Source of the DNA: JACQFZ01 sp045810625
GTDB lineage: Bacteria > Pseudomonadota > Gammaproteobacteria > Acidiferrobacterales > Sulfurifustaceae
NCBI GenBank assembly: GCA_045810625.1
Contig: JBJMVQ010000074.1
Coordinates: 1 to 64,000 of the forward strand
Reading direction: 5' to 3'
DNA length: 64,000 nt
Under the pieces are notes generated by a model that did no database searches, was not told the origin of the DNA, and saw nothing but the letters and a program-made list of their open reading frames with translations. Both the position numbers and the translations under genes were made by a program. Positions 1 to 8,656 of the stretch are shown piece by piece. How positions within the stretch are numbered: position 1 is the stretch's first letter; each line of letters opens with the position of its first letter.

Positions 1-119
1 GTGCGCATGGCGCACGCTACGCCGACTACATTCGATCTGTTGTCTTCTCGCGCGCCGGCGAGTTGGGCGAGCGTCCACGATGAGGAGCGCAAACCGAGGT
101 GTTTTTCAAGCCCCCGTGC

Positions 120-464
120 GGCGCGCCGAGCCGCGCAGCCACGCAATCGCTGAAAGCGAGACTGTGTTCGAGCCCGAAGCGGCCGTTTTCGCCGCTCGGC
201 GAGTTGGGCTCGCTTTCGCGATTGATGCGAGCGGCGAGCGGGTCTTCGCGCCGCCCGGGGTCGCCTTTTCTTTGCCTACTTTCTTTTGGCGAAACAAAAG
301 AAAGTAGGCCGACCGCGGTTCGGGAACCGCAATTACAAACTTTTACATCTCGACAAACGCGCCGTCAGACGCTCGACTTTTCCACCCTCACCCTAGCCCT
401 CTCCCAAGAAGGGAGAGGGAAACCAGATGAAGCCCCGGATTCCGCTTCGCTCCATCCGGGCTAC
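120..464. repeat. Hairpin-rich repeat unit, copy A
   Basis: This is the first copy of a unit that recurs 507 bases downstream. In order it holds an outer imperfect inverted repeat (144-160 with 209-224), an inner stem AGCGGC/GCCGCT (178-183 with 191-196), a perfect 15-bp hairpin GCCTACTTTCTTTTG/CAAAAGAAAGTAGGC (274-288 with 295-309), and a CCCTCTCCC/GGGAGAGGG hairpin (397-405 with 411-419). Reading frames cross it, but they encode low-complexity peptides ending near the hairpin (SFGETKES) and look spurious. Function is unknown. It could be a REP-like or structured-RNA element, and the 15-bp hairpin could also stop transcription. Confidence 0.8.
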
Positions 465-478
465 ACGTACTGGTTGCC

Positions 479-501
479 GCGCCGCCATTCCATGGCGGCG
501 C
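479..501. repeat. Short perfect hairpin between the two repeat copies
   Basis: A 10-bp perfect inverted repeat (479-488 with 492-501, core GCCGCCAT/ATGGCGGC) with a 3-base loop lies in the spacer between the two copies of the large repeat. Nothing else is recognisable between 465 and 626. No gene is supported here. Confidence 0.6.
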
Positions 502-626
502 CCTTCGGGCTCGTTCCCAACGCCTTGCGGTGCTCGGGATGCGCCATACGGGGATCCGAACGGCAGACCCAGCTCGAACTGAAACTCGGCGACTTTTTAG
601 AAACCCCACTTTTTAGAAACCCCTAT

Positions 627-1040
627 GGCGCGCCGAGCAGCGCAGCCAAGCAATCGCTGAAAGCGAGACTCTGTTCGAGCCCGAGCCGTGAGATTTTCAC
701 GGCCGGCGAGTTAGGCTCGCTTTCGCGATTGATGCGAGCGGCGAGCGGGTCTTCGCGCCGCCCGGGGTCGCCTTTTCTTTGCCTACTTTCTTTTGGCGAA
801 ACAAAAGAAAGTAGGCCGACCGCGGTGCTGCACAGGGATGTGCGAATTTCGCGAAAGGCAGGATGCCGGGAGCGATTCGGGAACCGCAAGTACACTTATT
901 AACTCGACAACCGCGCGAAGCGCGACGATCTGATTACCGCGAGCGCTCCAATCCTCGCACCCTCACCCTAGCCCTCTCCCTAGAAGGGAGAGGGAAACGA
1001 GATGAAGTCCCGGGATTCCGCTTCGCTTCATCCGGGCTAC
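627..1040. repeat. Hairpin-rich repeat unit, copy B
   Basis: Second copy of the 120-464 unit. The outer arms (651-667 with 716-731) and the 15-bp hairpin (781-795 with 802-816) match copy A. The inner stem has a different sequence, GCCGTGA/TCACGGC (685-691 with 697-703), yet still pairs perfectly. About 47 bases at 826-872 are extra relative to copy A. The CCCTCTCCC/GGGAGAGGG hairpin recurs at 972-980 with 986-994. Unlike sequence at the same place that still pairs suggests the fold matters more than the sequence. Confidence 0.8.
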
Positions 1041-1112
1041 GATTGCTACACATTCTAGAATGCACAAACAAGATTCTTACAACCAGATAACGAAAACACA
1101 AACGCCAAAAAC

Positions 1113-1142
1113 AAAAAGATCGCGCTCCCGCGCGATCTTTTT
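1113..1142 (-). terminator. Intrinsic terminator downstream of etfA
   Basis: A perfect 13-bp stem AAAAAGATCGCGC/GCGCGATCTTTTT with a 4-base loop begins about 75 bases past the etfA stop codon. A-runs and T-runs flank both sides, so it can work in either direction. It probably ends the ETF transcript and insulates it from the repeat region. Confidence 0.8.
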
Positions 1143-1218
1143 TCTCTCCCCCTCCTAACAACCGAGAGGGAGAGTCCATCCAGCAAACTAGAAACCAGAC
1201 TACCGCGAAGCAAACCCC

Positions 1219-2157
1219 CTACTTCTTATCCAGCTCGCTCATCAACTCCGGCACCGCCTGAAACAAATCGGCGACGAGGCCGTAGTCGGCCACCTGGAAG
1301 ATCGGCGCGTCGGCGTCTTTGTTGATTGCAACGATCACGCGGCTGTCTTTCATGCCGGCGAGATGCTGAATCGCGCCGGAAATGCCAACGGCGACGTACA
1401 GATCGGGCGCGACGATCTTGCCGGTCTGACCGACCTGATAGTCGTTCGGCGCGAAGCCTGCATCGACCGCCGCGCGCGATGCGCCCACCGCCGCGCCGAG
1501 CTTGTCGGCGAGCTGCGCGATGATCTTGAAGTTGTCGGCGCTGCCGACGCCACGTCCGCCGGACACGACGATCTTCGCGCCGGCCAACTCCGGACGTTCG
1601 CTCTTCGTCAGCTCCTGCCCGAGCAACTTGGACAACCCGGTGTCGGCCGCCGCTGAAATATTCTCCGCCGCGGCCGATCCGCCGGTTGCCGGCGCCGCAT
1701 CGAACGCCGTCGTACGCACGGTCATGACTTTGATCGGATCGCTCGACTGCACCGTCGCTAGCGCGTTGCCCGCGTAGATCGGGCGAACGAAGGTATCCGC
1801 GCTCTGCACACCGACGATGTCGGAGATCTGCGCCACATCGAGCAGCGCGGCGACGCGCGGAAGAAAGTTCTTACCGAACGTCGTGGCCGGCGTAAGGATG
1901 TGGCTGTACTCCTTGGCGATCGCAACAACGAGCGCCGCGACATTCTCGGCGAGGCCGTCCTTATATTGCGCGGCGTCCGCCACCCTCACTTTCGCCACGC
2001 CGGCGACTTTCTTCGCCGCCTCAACGACCGGACCGCATTGCTGCCCGGCCACCAAAACGTGCACCTCGCCGCCGAGCTTGGTCGCGGCGGTAATGGCGTT
2101 CAGCGTGCTGGAACGCAGCAGTTTGTTGTCGTGTTCTGCAATTACGAGCGCTGTCAT
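1219..2157 (-). CDS. etfA: Electron transfer flavoprotein subunit alpha
   Basis: This 312-residue protein has the length and layout of EtfA: an N-terminal nucleotide-binding-like half (begins MTALVIAEHDN) and a C-terminal FAD domain with VSGGRGVGSADNF, the Q-V-GQTGK segment and SGAIQHLAGMKDS near the end. With EtfB it forms a soluble heterodimer that takes electrons from acyl-CoA dehydrogenases and similar flavoenzymes and passes them to ETF-ubiquinone oxidoreductase. It is the last gene of a three-gene minus-strand cluster, starts one base after the etfB stop, and is followed by a strong terminator. Translational coupling to etfB is likely. Confidence 0.97.
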   Translation of the reverse strand: MTALVIAEHDNKLLRSSTLNAITAATKLGGEVHVLVAGQQCGPVVEAAKKVAGVAKVRVADAAQYKDGLAENVAALVVAIAKEYSHILTPATTFGKNFLPRVAALLDVAQISDIVGVQSADTFVRPIYAGNALATVQSSDPIKVMTVRTTAFDAAPATGGSAAAENISAAADTGLSKLLGQELTKSERPELAGAKIVVSGGRGVGSADNFKIIAQLADKLGAAVGASRAAVDAGFAPNDYQVGQTGKIVAPDLYVAVGISGAIQHLAGMKDSRVIVAINKDADAPIFQVADYGLVADLFQAVPELMSELDKK

Positions 2158-2158
2158 A

Positions 2159-2908
2159 TCAAATCACCTTCGCTTCGGCGCGCAGCTTCGCCACCAGTTC
2201 TTTTATATCCGCCACCTTTGCGCCCGCCTTGCGCTTGGAGGGCTCCTGCACCTTGAGCGTCTTCAAACGCGGCGCGACGTCGACGCCGAGCGCATCGGGC
2301 GCCAACGTTTCGAGCGGCTTCTTTTTCGCCTTCATGATATTCGGCAGCGTCACGTACCGCGGCGTGTTCAGGCGTAAATCCGTGGTCACGACCGCCGGAA
2401 GCTTGAGCGCGACGGTCTCGAGCCCGCCGTCGATTTCGCGCTTCACCTCGATACTGTCGGACGAGAGCGTCACCTTCGACGCGAAGGTGCCCTGAGGCCA
2501 ACCGAGCAGCGCCGCCAGCATCTGGCCGGTTTGATTCGAATCGTCGTCGATCGCCTGTTTACCGAGAATGACGAGCCGCGGATTCTCTTTCTTGACGAGA
2601 GCGGCGAGGAGCTTCGCGACCGCGAGCGGCTGCAGCTCTGCGTCCGTCTGTACGAGTATCGCGCGATCCGCGCCCATCGCCATCGCCGAGCGCAGTGTCT
2701 CCTGGCACGCGGCCGGCCCCATCGAGACCGCCACCACTTCGGTCGCCGTTCCCGCCTCTTTGAGCTTCACCGCTTCCTCGACGCCGATTTCGTCGAAGGG
2801 ATTCATTGACATCTTGAGCCCGGACGTCTCCATGCCCGAGCCGTCGGCCTTCACGCGCACCTTCACGTTGAAGTCCACCACTCGCTTAACCGCCACCAAT
2901 ATCTTCAC
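2159..2908 (-). CDS. etfB: Electron transfer flavoprotein subunit beta
   Basis: The 249-residue protein starts MKILVAVKRVVDFNVK and carries MNPFDEIGVEEAVKLKE and the ETF-beta signature region (VTTDLRLNTPRYVTLPNIMKA). These features and the length are typical of EtfB, which binds AMP and interacts with the partner dehydrogenase. It lies between the ETF-QO gene (21 bases upstream) and etfA (one base downstream), as expected for an operon. The set would serve beta-oxidation, including the acyl-CoA steps that follow the benzoate pathway encoded nearby; that link is inference. Confidence 0.97.
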   Translation of the reverse strand: MKILVAVKRVVDFNVKVRVKADGSGMETSGLKMSMNPFDEIGVEEAVKLKEAGTATEVVAVSMGPAACQETLRSAMAMGADRAILVQTDAELQPLAVAKLLAALVKKENPRLVILGKQAIDDDSNQTGQMLAALLGWPQGTFASKVTLSSDSIEVKREIDGGLETVALKLPAVVTTDLRLNTPRYVTLPNIMKAKKKPLETLAPDALGVDVAPRLKTLKVQEPSKRKAGAKVADIKELVAKLRAEAKVI

Positions 2909-2929
2909 GTTCGACTCCGCTTCTTTTAC

Positions 2930-4573
2930 TTACATGTTGACGTACACGGGCCCCTCCCCGCCTTGGGGAGCGACCCATACGATGTTCTGCGTGGGATCTT
3001 TGATGTCGCAGGTCTTACAGTGGACGCAGTTCTGCGCATTGATCTGCAGCCTCGGGTTCCGTCCGTCGGCCTCGCGTACGATCTCGTACACGCCGGCCGG
3101 ACAATAACGACTCTCCGGCGAATCGTAAAGCTCCAGGTTGGTTCGAATCGCGACGCTCGGGTCCTTGAGCGTCAGGTGTGACGGCTGATTCTCTTCGTGG
3201 TTCGTGTTGGAGAGGAACACGGAAGACAGCCGGTCGAAGGTGAGCACGCCGTCCGGCTTCGCATACTTAATAGGTTGGCACTCGGATGCCTTCTTGAGCT
3301 TGGTGTGGTCCGCGTGCAGTCGCAACGTCCACGGCGCCTTGCCGCGGAAAACCTGCTGATCGATCCCGAACATGAGCGCGCCGAGCCAAAGTTTGCGGCT
3401 CAACCACGGCTTGAAGTTGCGCGAGCGGTAGAGCTCATCGTGCAACCAGCTGCGCCGGTAGCTCTCCGGGTACGCAGCCAGCTCATCGCGACTGCGCCCT
3501 TGCGCGAGCGCGTCGGCCACCGCCTCCGCCGCCAACATTCCCGATTTGATCGCCGCATGGGAACCCTTGATACGGGCGGCGTTGAGAAAACCGGCGTCGT
3601 CGCCGACCAAACAGCCGCCCGGGAAGACCAACTTCGGCAGCGCTTGATAACCGCCCGCGGTAATTGCGCGCGCACCATACCCGACGCGCCGGCCCCCTTC
3701 GAGGACCTTGCGAACTTCAGGGTGGGTCTTGTAGCGCTGAAACTCCTCGAACGGCGACAAATACGGATTGCTGTAACCAAGGCCGACGACGAACCCGATC
3801 GCGACCAGGTTGTTCTCGAAGTGATACAGAAACGAACCGCCGTATGTGTCGCTGTCGAGCGGCCAGCCGGCTGTGTGCATCACTAAACCGGGCTTGTGCT
3901 TCTCAGGAGAAATCTCCCACAACTCTTTGATACCAATGCCGTAAACTTGAGGATCGATTCCCTCACGAAGCTTGAAGCGCTCCTCCAGTCGACGACCCAA
4001 GTGCCCACGGCAGCCTTCCCCAAAGAGCGTGTACTTGGCGTGAAGCTCGACACCCGGTTGGTACGCGTCGGTCGGCTTCCCATCCTTGCCGATGCCCATG
4101 TCGCTGGTCGCGACGCCTTTGACCGCGCCGTTGTCGTCGTAGAGCACTTCCTGCCCTGCGAACCCCGGATAAAGGTCGACGCCGAGCGCTTCCGCCTGCT
4201 GGCCCAACCAGCGGCACACATTGCCGAGACTGACGATGTAATTGCCATGATTCTTGAACACGCTCGGCAACGTCGCATTGGGCACGCGGAAGCTGCCTTG
4301 CTCGGTGAGGAATAGGAAGCGGTCTTCGTGAACGGGAACGTTCAAGGGCGCGCCCTTTTCCTTCCAATCGGGGAAAAGCTCATTCAACGCGCGCGGATCC
4401 ATCACGGCGCCTGAGAGGATGTGCGCGCCGATCTCCGAACCTTTTTCAATCAGACAGACGGAGATTTCCTGCCCTTTCTGCTGCGCGATCTGCTTTAACC
4501 GAATAGCCGCCGCGAGCCCGGCGGGTCCCCCGCCGACCACGACGACGTCGAACTCCATTGCCTCCCGATTCAT
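2930..4573 (-). CDS. Electron transfer flavoprotein-ubiquinone oxidoreductase
   Basis: This 547-residue membrane-associated flavoprotein passes electrons from reduced ETF to ubiquinone. The N-terminus has the FAD Rossmann motif VVVVGGGPAGLAAAIRL at about residues 10-26. The C-terminal ferredoxin-like part has NCVHCKTCDIKDP, which with an earlier Cys (SRYCPAG) supplies the [4Fe-4S] ligands. Length and architecture match the family. It opens the cluster with etfB and etfA. The ATG at 4573 is preceded by a purine-rich GGGGGA. A second ATG five codons in (MEFDVV) is a possible but less well spaced start. Confidence 0.97.
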   Translation of the reverse strand: MNREAMEFDVVVVGGGPAGLAAAIRLKQIAQQKGQEISVCLIEKGSEIGAHILSGAVMDPRALNELFPDWKEKGAPLNVPVHEDRFLFLTEQGSFRVPNATLPSVFKNHGNYIVSLGNVCRWLGQQAEALGVDLYPGFAGQEVLYDDNGAVKGVATSDMGIGKDGKPTDAYQPGVELHAKYTLFGEGCRGHLGRRLEERFKLREGIDPQVYGIGIKELWEISPEKHKPGLVMHTAGWPLDSDTYGGSFLYHFENNLVAIGFVVGLGYSNPYLSPFEEFQRYKTHPEVRKVLEGGRRVGYGARAITAGGYQALPKLVFPGGCLVGDDAGFLNAARIKGSHAAIKSGMLAAEAVADALAQGRSRDELAAYPESYRRSWLHDELYRSRNFKPWLSRKLWLGALMFGIDQQVFRGKAPWTLRLHADHTKLKKASECQPIKYAKPDGVLTFDRLSSVFLSNTNHEENQPSHLTLKDPSVAIRTNLELYDSPESRYCPAGVYEIVREADGRNPRLQINAQNCVHCKTCDIKDPTQNIVWVAPQGGEGPVYVNM

Positions 4574-4791
4574 CAGTCTTTGTCCCCCAAACCTTCCACG
4601 AGGCCACTCCAGTTCTTAAAAAGAGCGGTATTTTAACGTGATTTGCCGGCAACGCACATTCTCGGGACTGAATTCTGGAACGCGGAATAGCGTCTTCCGA
4701 ACGCCCGCGACTTCGTCGCGCCGGTCTCGTTGAATGTCCGATATTCCGGCCTGTCCAACCGTCTTCAACCGACACGGAGGGTATTGCGGAC

Positions 4792-5421
4792 ATGGCGAAA
4801 GAATTCACGGTCCTCGGGATTGCCGGCAGTCTGCGCAAGGGCTCGTACAACCGCGCAGCCTTGCATGCCGCGCAGCAGCTGGTCCCGCCCGAAACGCGAA
4901 TCGACGTCTTTGATCTCGACGGTATTCCTTGTTTCAACCAGGACGAAGAGAAGAATCCGCCGGCAAAAGTGGCCGAGCTAAAGAGCCGCGTCCGTGCCGC
5001 GGATGCCGTCCTGTTCGTCACGCCCGAGTACAACTACTCCGTGCCGGGTGTGCTGAAAAATGCGATCGACTGGGCCTCGCGGCCTTACGGCGACAGTGCA
5101 TGGGCGGGGAAACCGGCAGCCGTCATGGGTGCGTCGGTTGGCACGATCGGAACCGCCCGCGCGCAATACCACCTGCGCCAGATGTTCGTGTTCTTGAACG
5201 TGCCGTCAGTTTTGCAGCCCGAGGTGATGATCGCCAACGCGCAGCAGAAGTTCGACGCGCAGGGCAACTTAACGGACGATATGTCGAAAAAGCTGATTAC
5301 GCAGCTGCTCGTAAATCTCGTCGATCTCGCTCGTCGCTACGCGAAACCCGAGCAGACATCCGCGCCGACGCCCGATCTCCGTCGCGCCTCGCCCGCTCGG
5401 CCGGAGACGCGTCCTTCGTGA
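4792..5421 (+). CDS. NADPH-dependent FMN reductase family protein
   Basis: A 209-residue flavodoxin-fold protein. GIAGSLRKGSYNR near residue 10 forms the FMN phosphate loop, and PEYNYSVPGVLKNAIDWASRP near residue 80 is the second family signature, as in ChrR/SsuE-type reductases and azoreductase-like quinone reductases. It probably reduces FMN or quinones with NAD(P)H in the cytoplasm. The last ~25 residues (rich in Pro, Ser, Arg) exceed the usual ~185-residue length and resemble no domain. The gene diverges from the ETF cluster across a 218-base gap that should hold both promoters. Confidence 0.9.
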   Translation: MAKEFTVLGIAGSLRKGSYNRAALHAAQQLVPPETRIDVFDLDGIPCFNQDEEKNPPAKVAELKSRVRAADAVLFVTPEYNYSVPGVLKNAIDWASRPYGDSAWAGKPAAVMGASVGTIGTARAQYHLRQMFVFLNVPSVLQPEVMIANAQQKFDAQGNLTDDMSKKLITQLLVNLVDLARRYAKPEQTSAPTPDLRRASPARPETRPS

Positions 5422-5437
5422 TTCGGGGCGCTCAACA

Positions 5438-5467
5438 CGTGGCCGGGTCGAATCGAGTCCGGCCACG
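5438..5467. terminator. Hairpin between convergent genes
   Basis: A perfect 9-bp inverted repeat CGTGGCCGG/CCGGCCACG with a 12-base loop sits between the ends of the FMN reductase and fdsA genes. There is no T-tract, so action as an intrinsic terminator is uncertain. Its place between two convergent stop codons is the main support. Confidence 0.4.
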
Positions 5468-5539
5468 CACTCTCAGCCGCGTTGCGCGTATCAGTCCGCG
5501 CCGATTGATTCCCGACCCCCGCACGCGCTAAAAGCGGGC

Positions 5540-8350
5540 TTATGACGTGTCTCGTGAAGTGACGAGAGTCGATCCGCCGCCGAAGCTCAGTCGCGCGGCC
5601 GGCGCGCCGCCCGCCTTGGCACGGACCGCGCAGTACTTGAACTCCGGAATTTTTCCGAACGGATCGAGAACCGGGTTGGTGAGGAGATTGGCCGCGGCCT
5701 CGTAGAAGCAGAACGGAATGAAGACGGCTCCGTGCGGCGTACCTTCGTCGACGCGCGCGTAGAGAGAGATCTTTCCGCGCCGCGATTCGACGGTAACGAT
5801 GTCGCCCGGTCGCGCACCGATCTGTTGCAGATCGTCCGGATGGAACGATGCGACTGGCTCGGGCTCGATGTAATCGAGAACCGAGGCGCGGCGCGTGATC
5901 GCGCCAGTGTGCCAATGTTCGAGCTGCCGGCCGGTAATAAGCACCATCGGATAGTCAGCGTCGGGTCGCTCGGCAGCAGGGATGATATCGGCAGGCACGA
6001 ACCTGCCGCGGCCGGTCGGCGTCGGAAATTTCTCCGTAAAAACGATCGGCTGACCGGGGTCACCTTCTTCCACGCACGGATACGTCACCGACGATTCGCG
6101 TTCCAACCGTGCCCAGGTGATGCCCGCGATCGAATCCATGCAGCGACGCATCTCGTTGAACACGTCGCGCGGATGCGGGTAGTTCCAGTTCAAGCCGATC
6201 CGGCGTGCCAGCTCCTGAATGATCCAGAGATCCTCTTTCGCCTCGCCGGGCGGCTCGATCGCCTTGCGGCCGAGCTGCACCATGCGATCGGTGTTCGTCA
6301 CCGTGCCGATCTTCTCCGGCCACGCCGTCGCCGGCAGCACGACATCCGCGAGATACGCGGTTTCGGTCAGGAAAATATCCTGCACCGCGAGATGCTCGAG
6401 GCTCGCGAGCGCTTCGCGCGCATGGTCGACGTCGGGATCCGACATTGCCGGATTTTCGCCCATGATGTACATGCCGCGAATTTCCTTCTTCTTCGCCGCA
6501 TTCATGATCTCGACAACGGTGAGGCCGGGCGTGGGGTCGAGCTCCATACCCCAGAGCGCCTCGAAGCGCGCTTTCGCCTGCGGACTGTCGACGCGCTGAT
6601 AGTCCGGATACACCATGGGAATCAAACCGGAGTCGGACGCGCCCTGCACATTGTTCTGGCCGCGCAACGGATGCAGCCCCGTCCCCGGCCGGCCGATCTG
6701 TCCCGTCGACAGGGCCAGCGCGATCAGGCAGCGCGCGTTATCGGTGCCGTGCACGTGCTGCGAGATGCCCATGCCCCAGAGGATCATCGAGCCCCTCGAG
6801 GTCGCGTACAGCCGCGCCACGGTGCGAATCGTGGCGGCATCGATGCCGCACACCGGCGCCATCGCTTCCGGCGAGTATTTCTTCACATTCTCGCGCAGCG
6901 CCTCGAATCCCGAGGTGCGGTCGCGGATGAAGGATTCGTCGACGAGGCCTTCCTCGACGATCGTGTAGAGCATCGCATTCAGGAGCGCGACGTCGGTGTC
7001 CGGCTTGAACTGAAGCACATGGGTCGCGTGCTTCGCGAGCTCGGTACGACGCGGATCGGCGACGATGAGCTTTACGCCCTGCTTCGCGGCGTTCTTGATC
7101 CAGGTGGCGGCGACGGGATGGTTCACCGTCGGGTTTGCGCCGATGATGAAGACGACTTCCGCCTTCATCACGTCGCTCACCTGATTCGACACGGCGCCCG
7201 AGTTCAATCCTTCCATGAGCGCGGCCACGCTCGAAGCGTGGCAGAGCCGCGTACAGTGATCGACGTTGTTCGACCCGAAACCGGTACGCACGAGCTTCTG
7301 GAACAGATACGCCTCTTCGTTCGTGCCCTTCGCCGAGCCGAAACCGGCGAGCGCTCTCTTCCCGTAGCGGTCCCTAATCGAACGCAAACCGTTCGCGGCG
7401 AAATCGAGCGCTTCGTCCCAGGTTGCTTCGCGAAACACTTCCGACCAATTTTCCGGATCGACGACAAAGTCCTTGTGCTTGCCGACGCCGTTTTTCCGGA
7501 TCAGCGGCTTCGTCAAACGGTGTTTGTGACTAACGTAATCGAAGCCGTAGCGTCCTTTGACGCACAGCCGCTGATGATTGGCCGGGCCATCCTTGCCCTG
7601 CACGTACAAAATGCGATTGTCTTTGATGTGGTACGTCAACTGACAGCCCACGCCGCAGTAAGGACAGACCGAATCGACCTTCTTATCGACCGCCTGCAGC
7701 GCCACGTCGCGCGCCGGCATGAGCGCGCCGGTGGGGCACGCTTGCACGCATTCGCCGCAGGCGACGCACGTCGACTCGCCCATCGGGTCATCGAGGTCGA
7801 ACACGATCTTCGCCTGATCGGCGCGTTGCGCGTAGCCGATGACGTCGTTCACCTGCTCTTCGCGGCAGGCGCGTACGCAACGAGTGCACTGGATGCACGC
7901 ATCGAGATTGACGGCGATCGCCGGGTGCGACAGATCGGCGCGCGGCTGCGCGCGCGGCGCGAAACGCGGCTTGCCGACGCCGAGCCGTTGCGCCCATTGA
8001 TCCACTTTGTTGTTGAGGGTGTGGCGCGCTTCGGCCATGTCGGCGAGCAGCAGCTCGATCACCATTTTCTGGCTCGTCCGCGCCCGCTCGCTGTCGGTGA
8101 CGACTTCCATACCGTCCTTGGGATACCGGCAGCACGAAGGCGCGAGCACGCGCTCGCCCTTGATTTCGACCACGCATGCGCGGCAGTTCCCGTCCGGACG
8201 AAGCGAACGCGAGTAACAGAGGTGCGGAATCGCGACGCCATGGCGGCGCGCGACCTCGATGAGCAGCTCGTCGCTCCGCCCCGTGACCCTCGTGCCGTTC
8301 AGCTTGAACTCGACGAGGGCCGTTGCGATGGATTCCTTCACTGCTGCCAT
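5540..8350 (-). CDS. fdsA: NAD-dependent formate dehydrogenase, molybdenum-containing alpha subunit
   Basis: A 936-residue catalytic subunit. In order: a [2Fe-2S] ferredoxin domain (C45, C56, C59, C73 or C74); two [4Fe-4S] motifs (C152-IQ-C155-TR-C158-VRA-C162 and C195-VA-C198-GE-C201-VQA-C205); the Mo-domain cluster (C229, C232, C236, C263); then the bis-MGD oxidoreductase domains. The active site reads DHCTRLCH, making C370 (codon TGC, not TGA) the Mo ligand and H371 the neighbouring histidine. It oxidises formate to CO2 in the cytoplasm. It follows fdsB in the same direction. The proximity to the box genes, whose BoxC step releases formate, suggests its role here. No fdsC, fdsD or fdhD accessory gene is in the window. 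Confidence 0.95.
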   Translation of the reverse strand: MAAVKESIATALVEFKLNGTRVTGRSDELLIEVARRHGVAIPHLCYSRSLRPDGNCRACVVEIKGERVLAPSCCRYPKDGMEVVTDSERARTSQKMVIELLLADMAEARHTLNNKVDQWAQRLGVGKPRFAPRAQPRADLSHPAIAVNLDACIQCTRCVRACREEQVNDVIGYAQRADQAKIVFDLDDPMGESTCVACGECVQACPTGALMPARDVALQAVDKKVDSVCPYCGVGCQLTYHIKDNRILYVQGKDGPANHQRLCVKGRYGFDYVSHKHRLTKPLIRKNGVGKHKDFVVDPENWSEVFREATWDEALDFAANGLRSIRDRYGKRALAGFGSAKGTNEEAYLFQKLVRTGFGSNNVDHCTRLCHASSVAALMEGLNSGAVSNQVSDVMKAEVVFIIGANPTVNHPVAATWIKNAAKQGVKLIVADPRRTELAKHATHVLQFKPDTDVALLNAMLYTIVEEGLVDESFIRDRTSGFEALRENVKKYSPEAMAPVCGIDAATIRTVARLYATSRGSMILWGMGISQHVHGTDNARCLIALALSTGQIGRPGTGLHPLRGQNNVQGASDSGLIPMVYPDYQRVDSPQAKARFEALWGMELDPTPGLTVVEIMNAAKKKEIRGMYIMGENPAMSDPDVDHAREALASLEHLAVQDIFLTETAYLADVVLPATAWPEKIGTVTNTDRMVQLGRKAIEPPGEAKEDLWIIQELARRIGLNWNYPHPRDVFNEMRRCMDSIAGITWARLERESSVTYPCVEEGDPGQPIVFTEKFPTPTGRGRFVPADIIPAAERPDADYPMVLITGRQLEHWHTGAITRRASVLDYIEPEPVASFHPDDLQQIGARPGDIVTVESRRGKISLYARVDEGTPHGAVFIPFCFYEAAANLLTNPVLDPFGKIPEFKYCAVRAKAGGAPAARLSFGGGSTLVTSRDTS

Positions 8351-8643
8351 AAGTACTCCGAACTAGTTTCGAACCGCGGAAGACGCAAAGGACGCGGAGG
8401 AAGACAAGAGAATAAAAATAAGGTTCTCTTCCTCTGTGTTCTCTATGCCCTTGCGTAGCCAAGGGCGTTGCGATGGAGTTCTTTACTGCTACCACTCACA
8501 GCCGCCATAAGTACTCCGAACTAGTTTTCGAACCGCACTACTTTTCAAACCGCGGAGGACGCAAAGGACGCAGAGGAAAACAAGAAAAGAAAAAATAAAG
8601 TTCTCTTCCTCTGTGCTCTCTTATTGTCCTTTGTGTAACCATC
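8317..8643. repeat. Imperfect tandem duplication covering the fdsA 5' end and leader
   Basis: The block 8317-8463 and the block 8464-8643 are imperfect copies. Each starts with the reverse complement of the fdsA start (gene-side text MAAVKESIATAL versus MVAVKNSIATPL), then AAGTACTCCGAACTAG, then a GACGCAAAGGACGC arm, an A-rich stretch and an opposite arm TTCCTCTGTG. The upstream copy of the start codon opens only a short in-frame stretch before diverging, so it is a decoy or a relic. This also accounts for the whole 306-base gap between fdsB and fdsA; I see no gene in it. Confidence 0.75.
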
Positions 8644-8656
8644 ACGTCTTCTGCGG

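Noticed and set aside
99..902. A 267-codon frame across the first repeat region
   Set aside because: It is built from the two repeat copies and includes the hairpin-derived SFGETKES peptide twice; better explained as repeated non-coding DNA.
7230..7260. Possible selenocysteine codon in formate dehydrogenase
   Set aside because: The active-site codon reads TGC (Cys) on the minus strand, not TGA; a Cys-type enzyme.
5732..8458. A 908-codon plus-strand open frame opposite fdsA
   Set aside because: It is the mirror of a strongly conserved formate dehydrogenase, is Arg/His-rich and shows no family motif; a GC-rich shadow frame.
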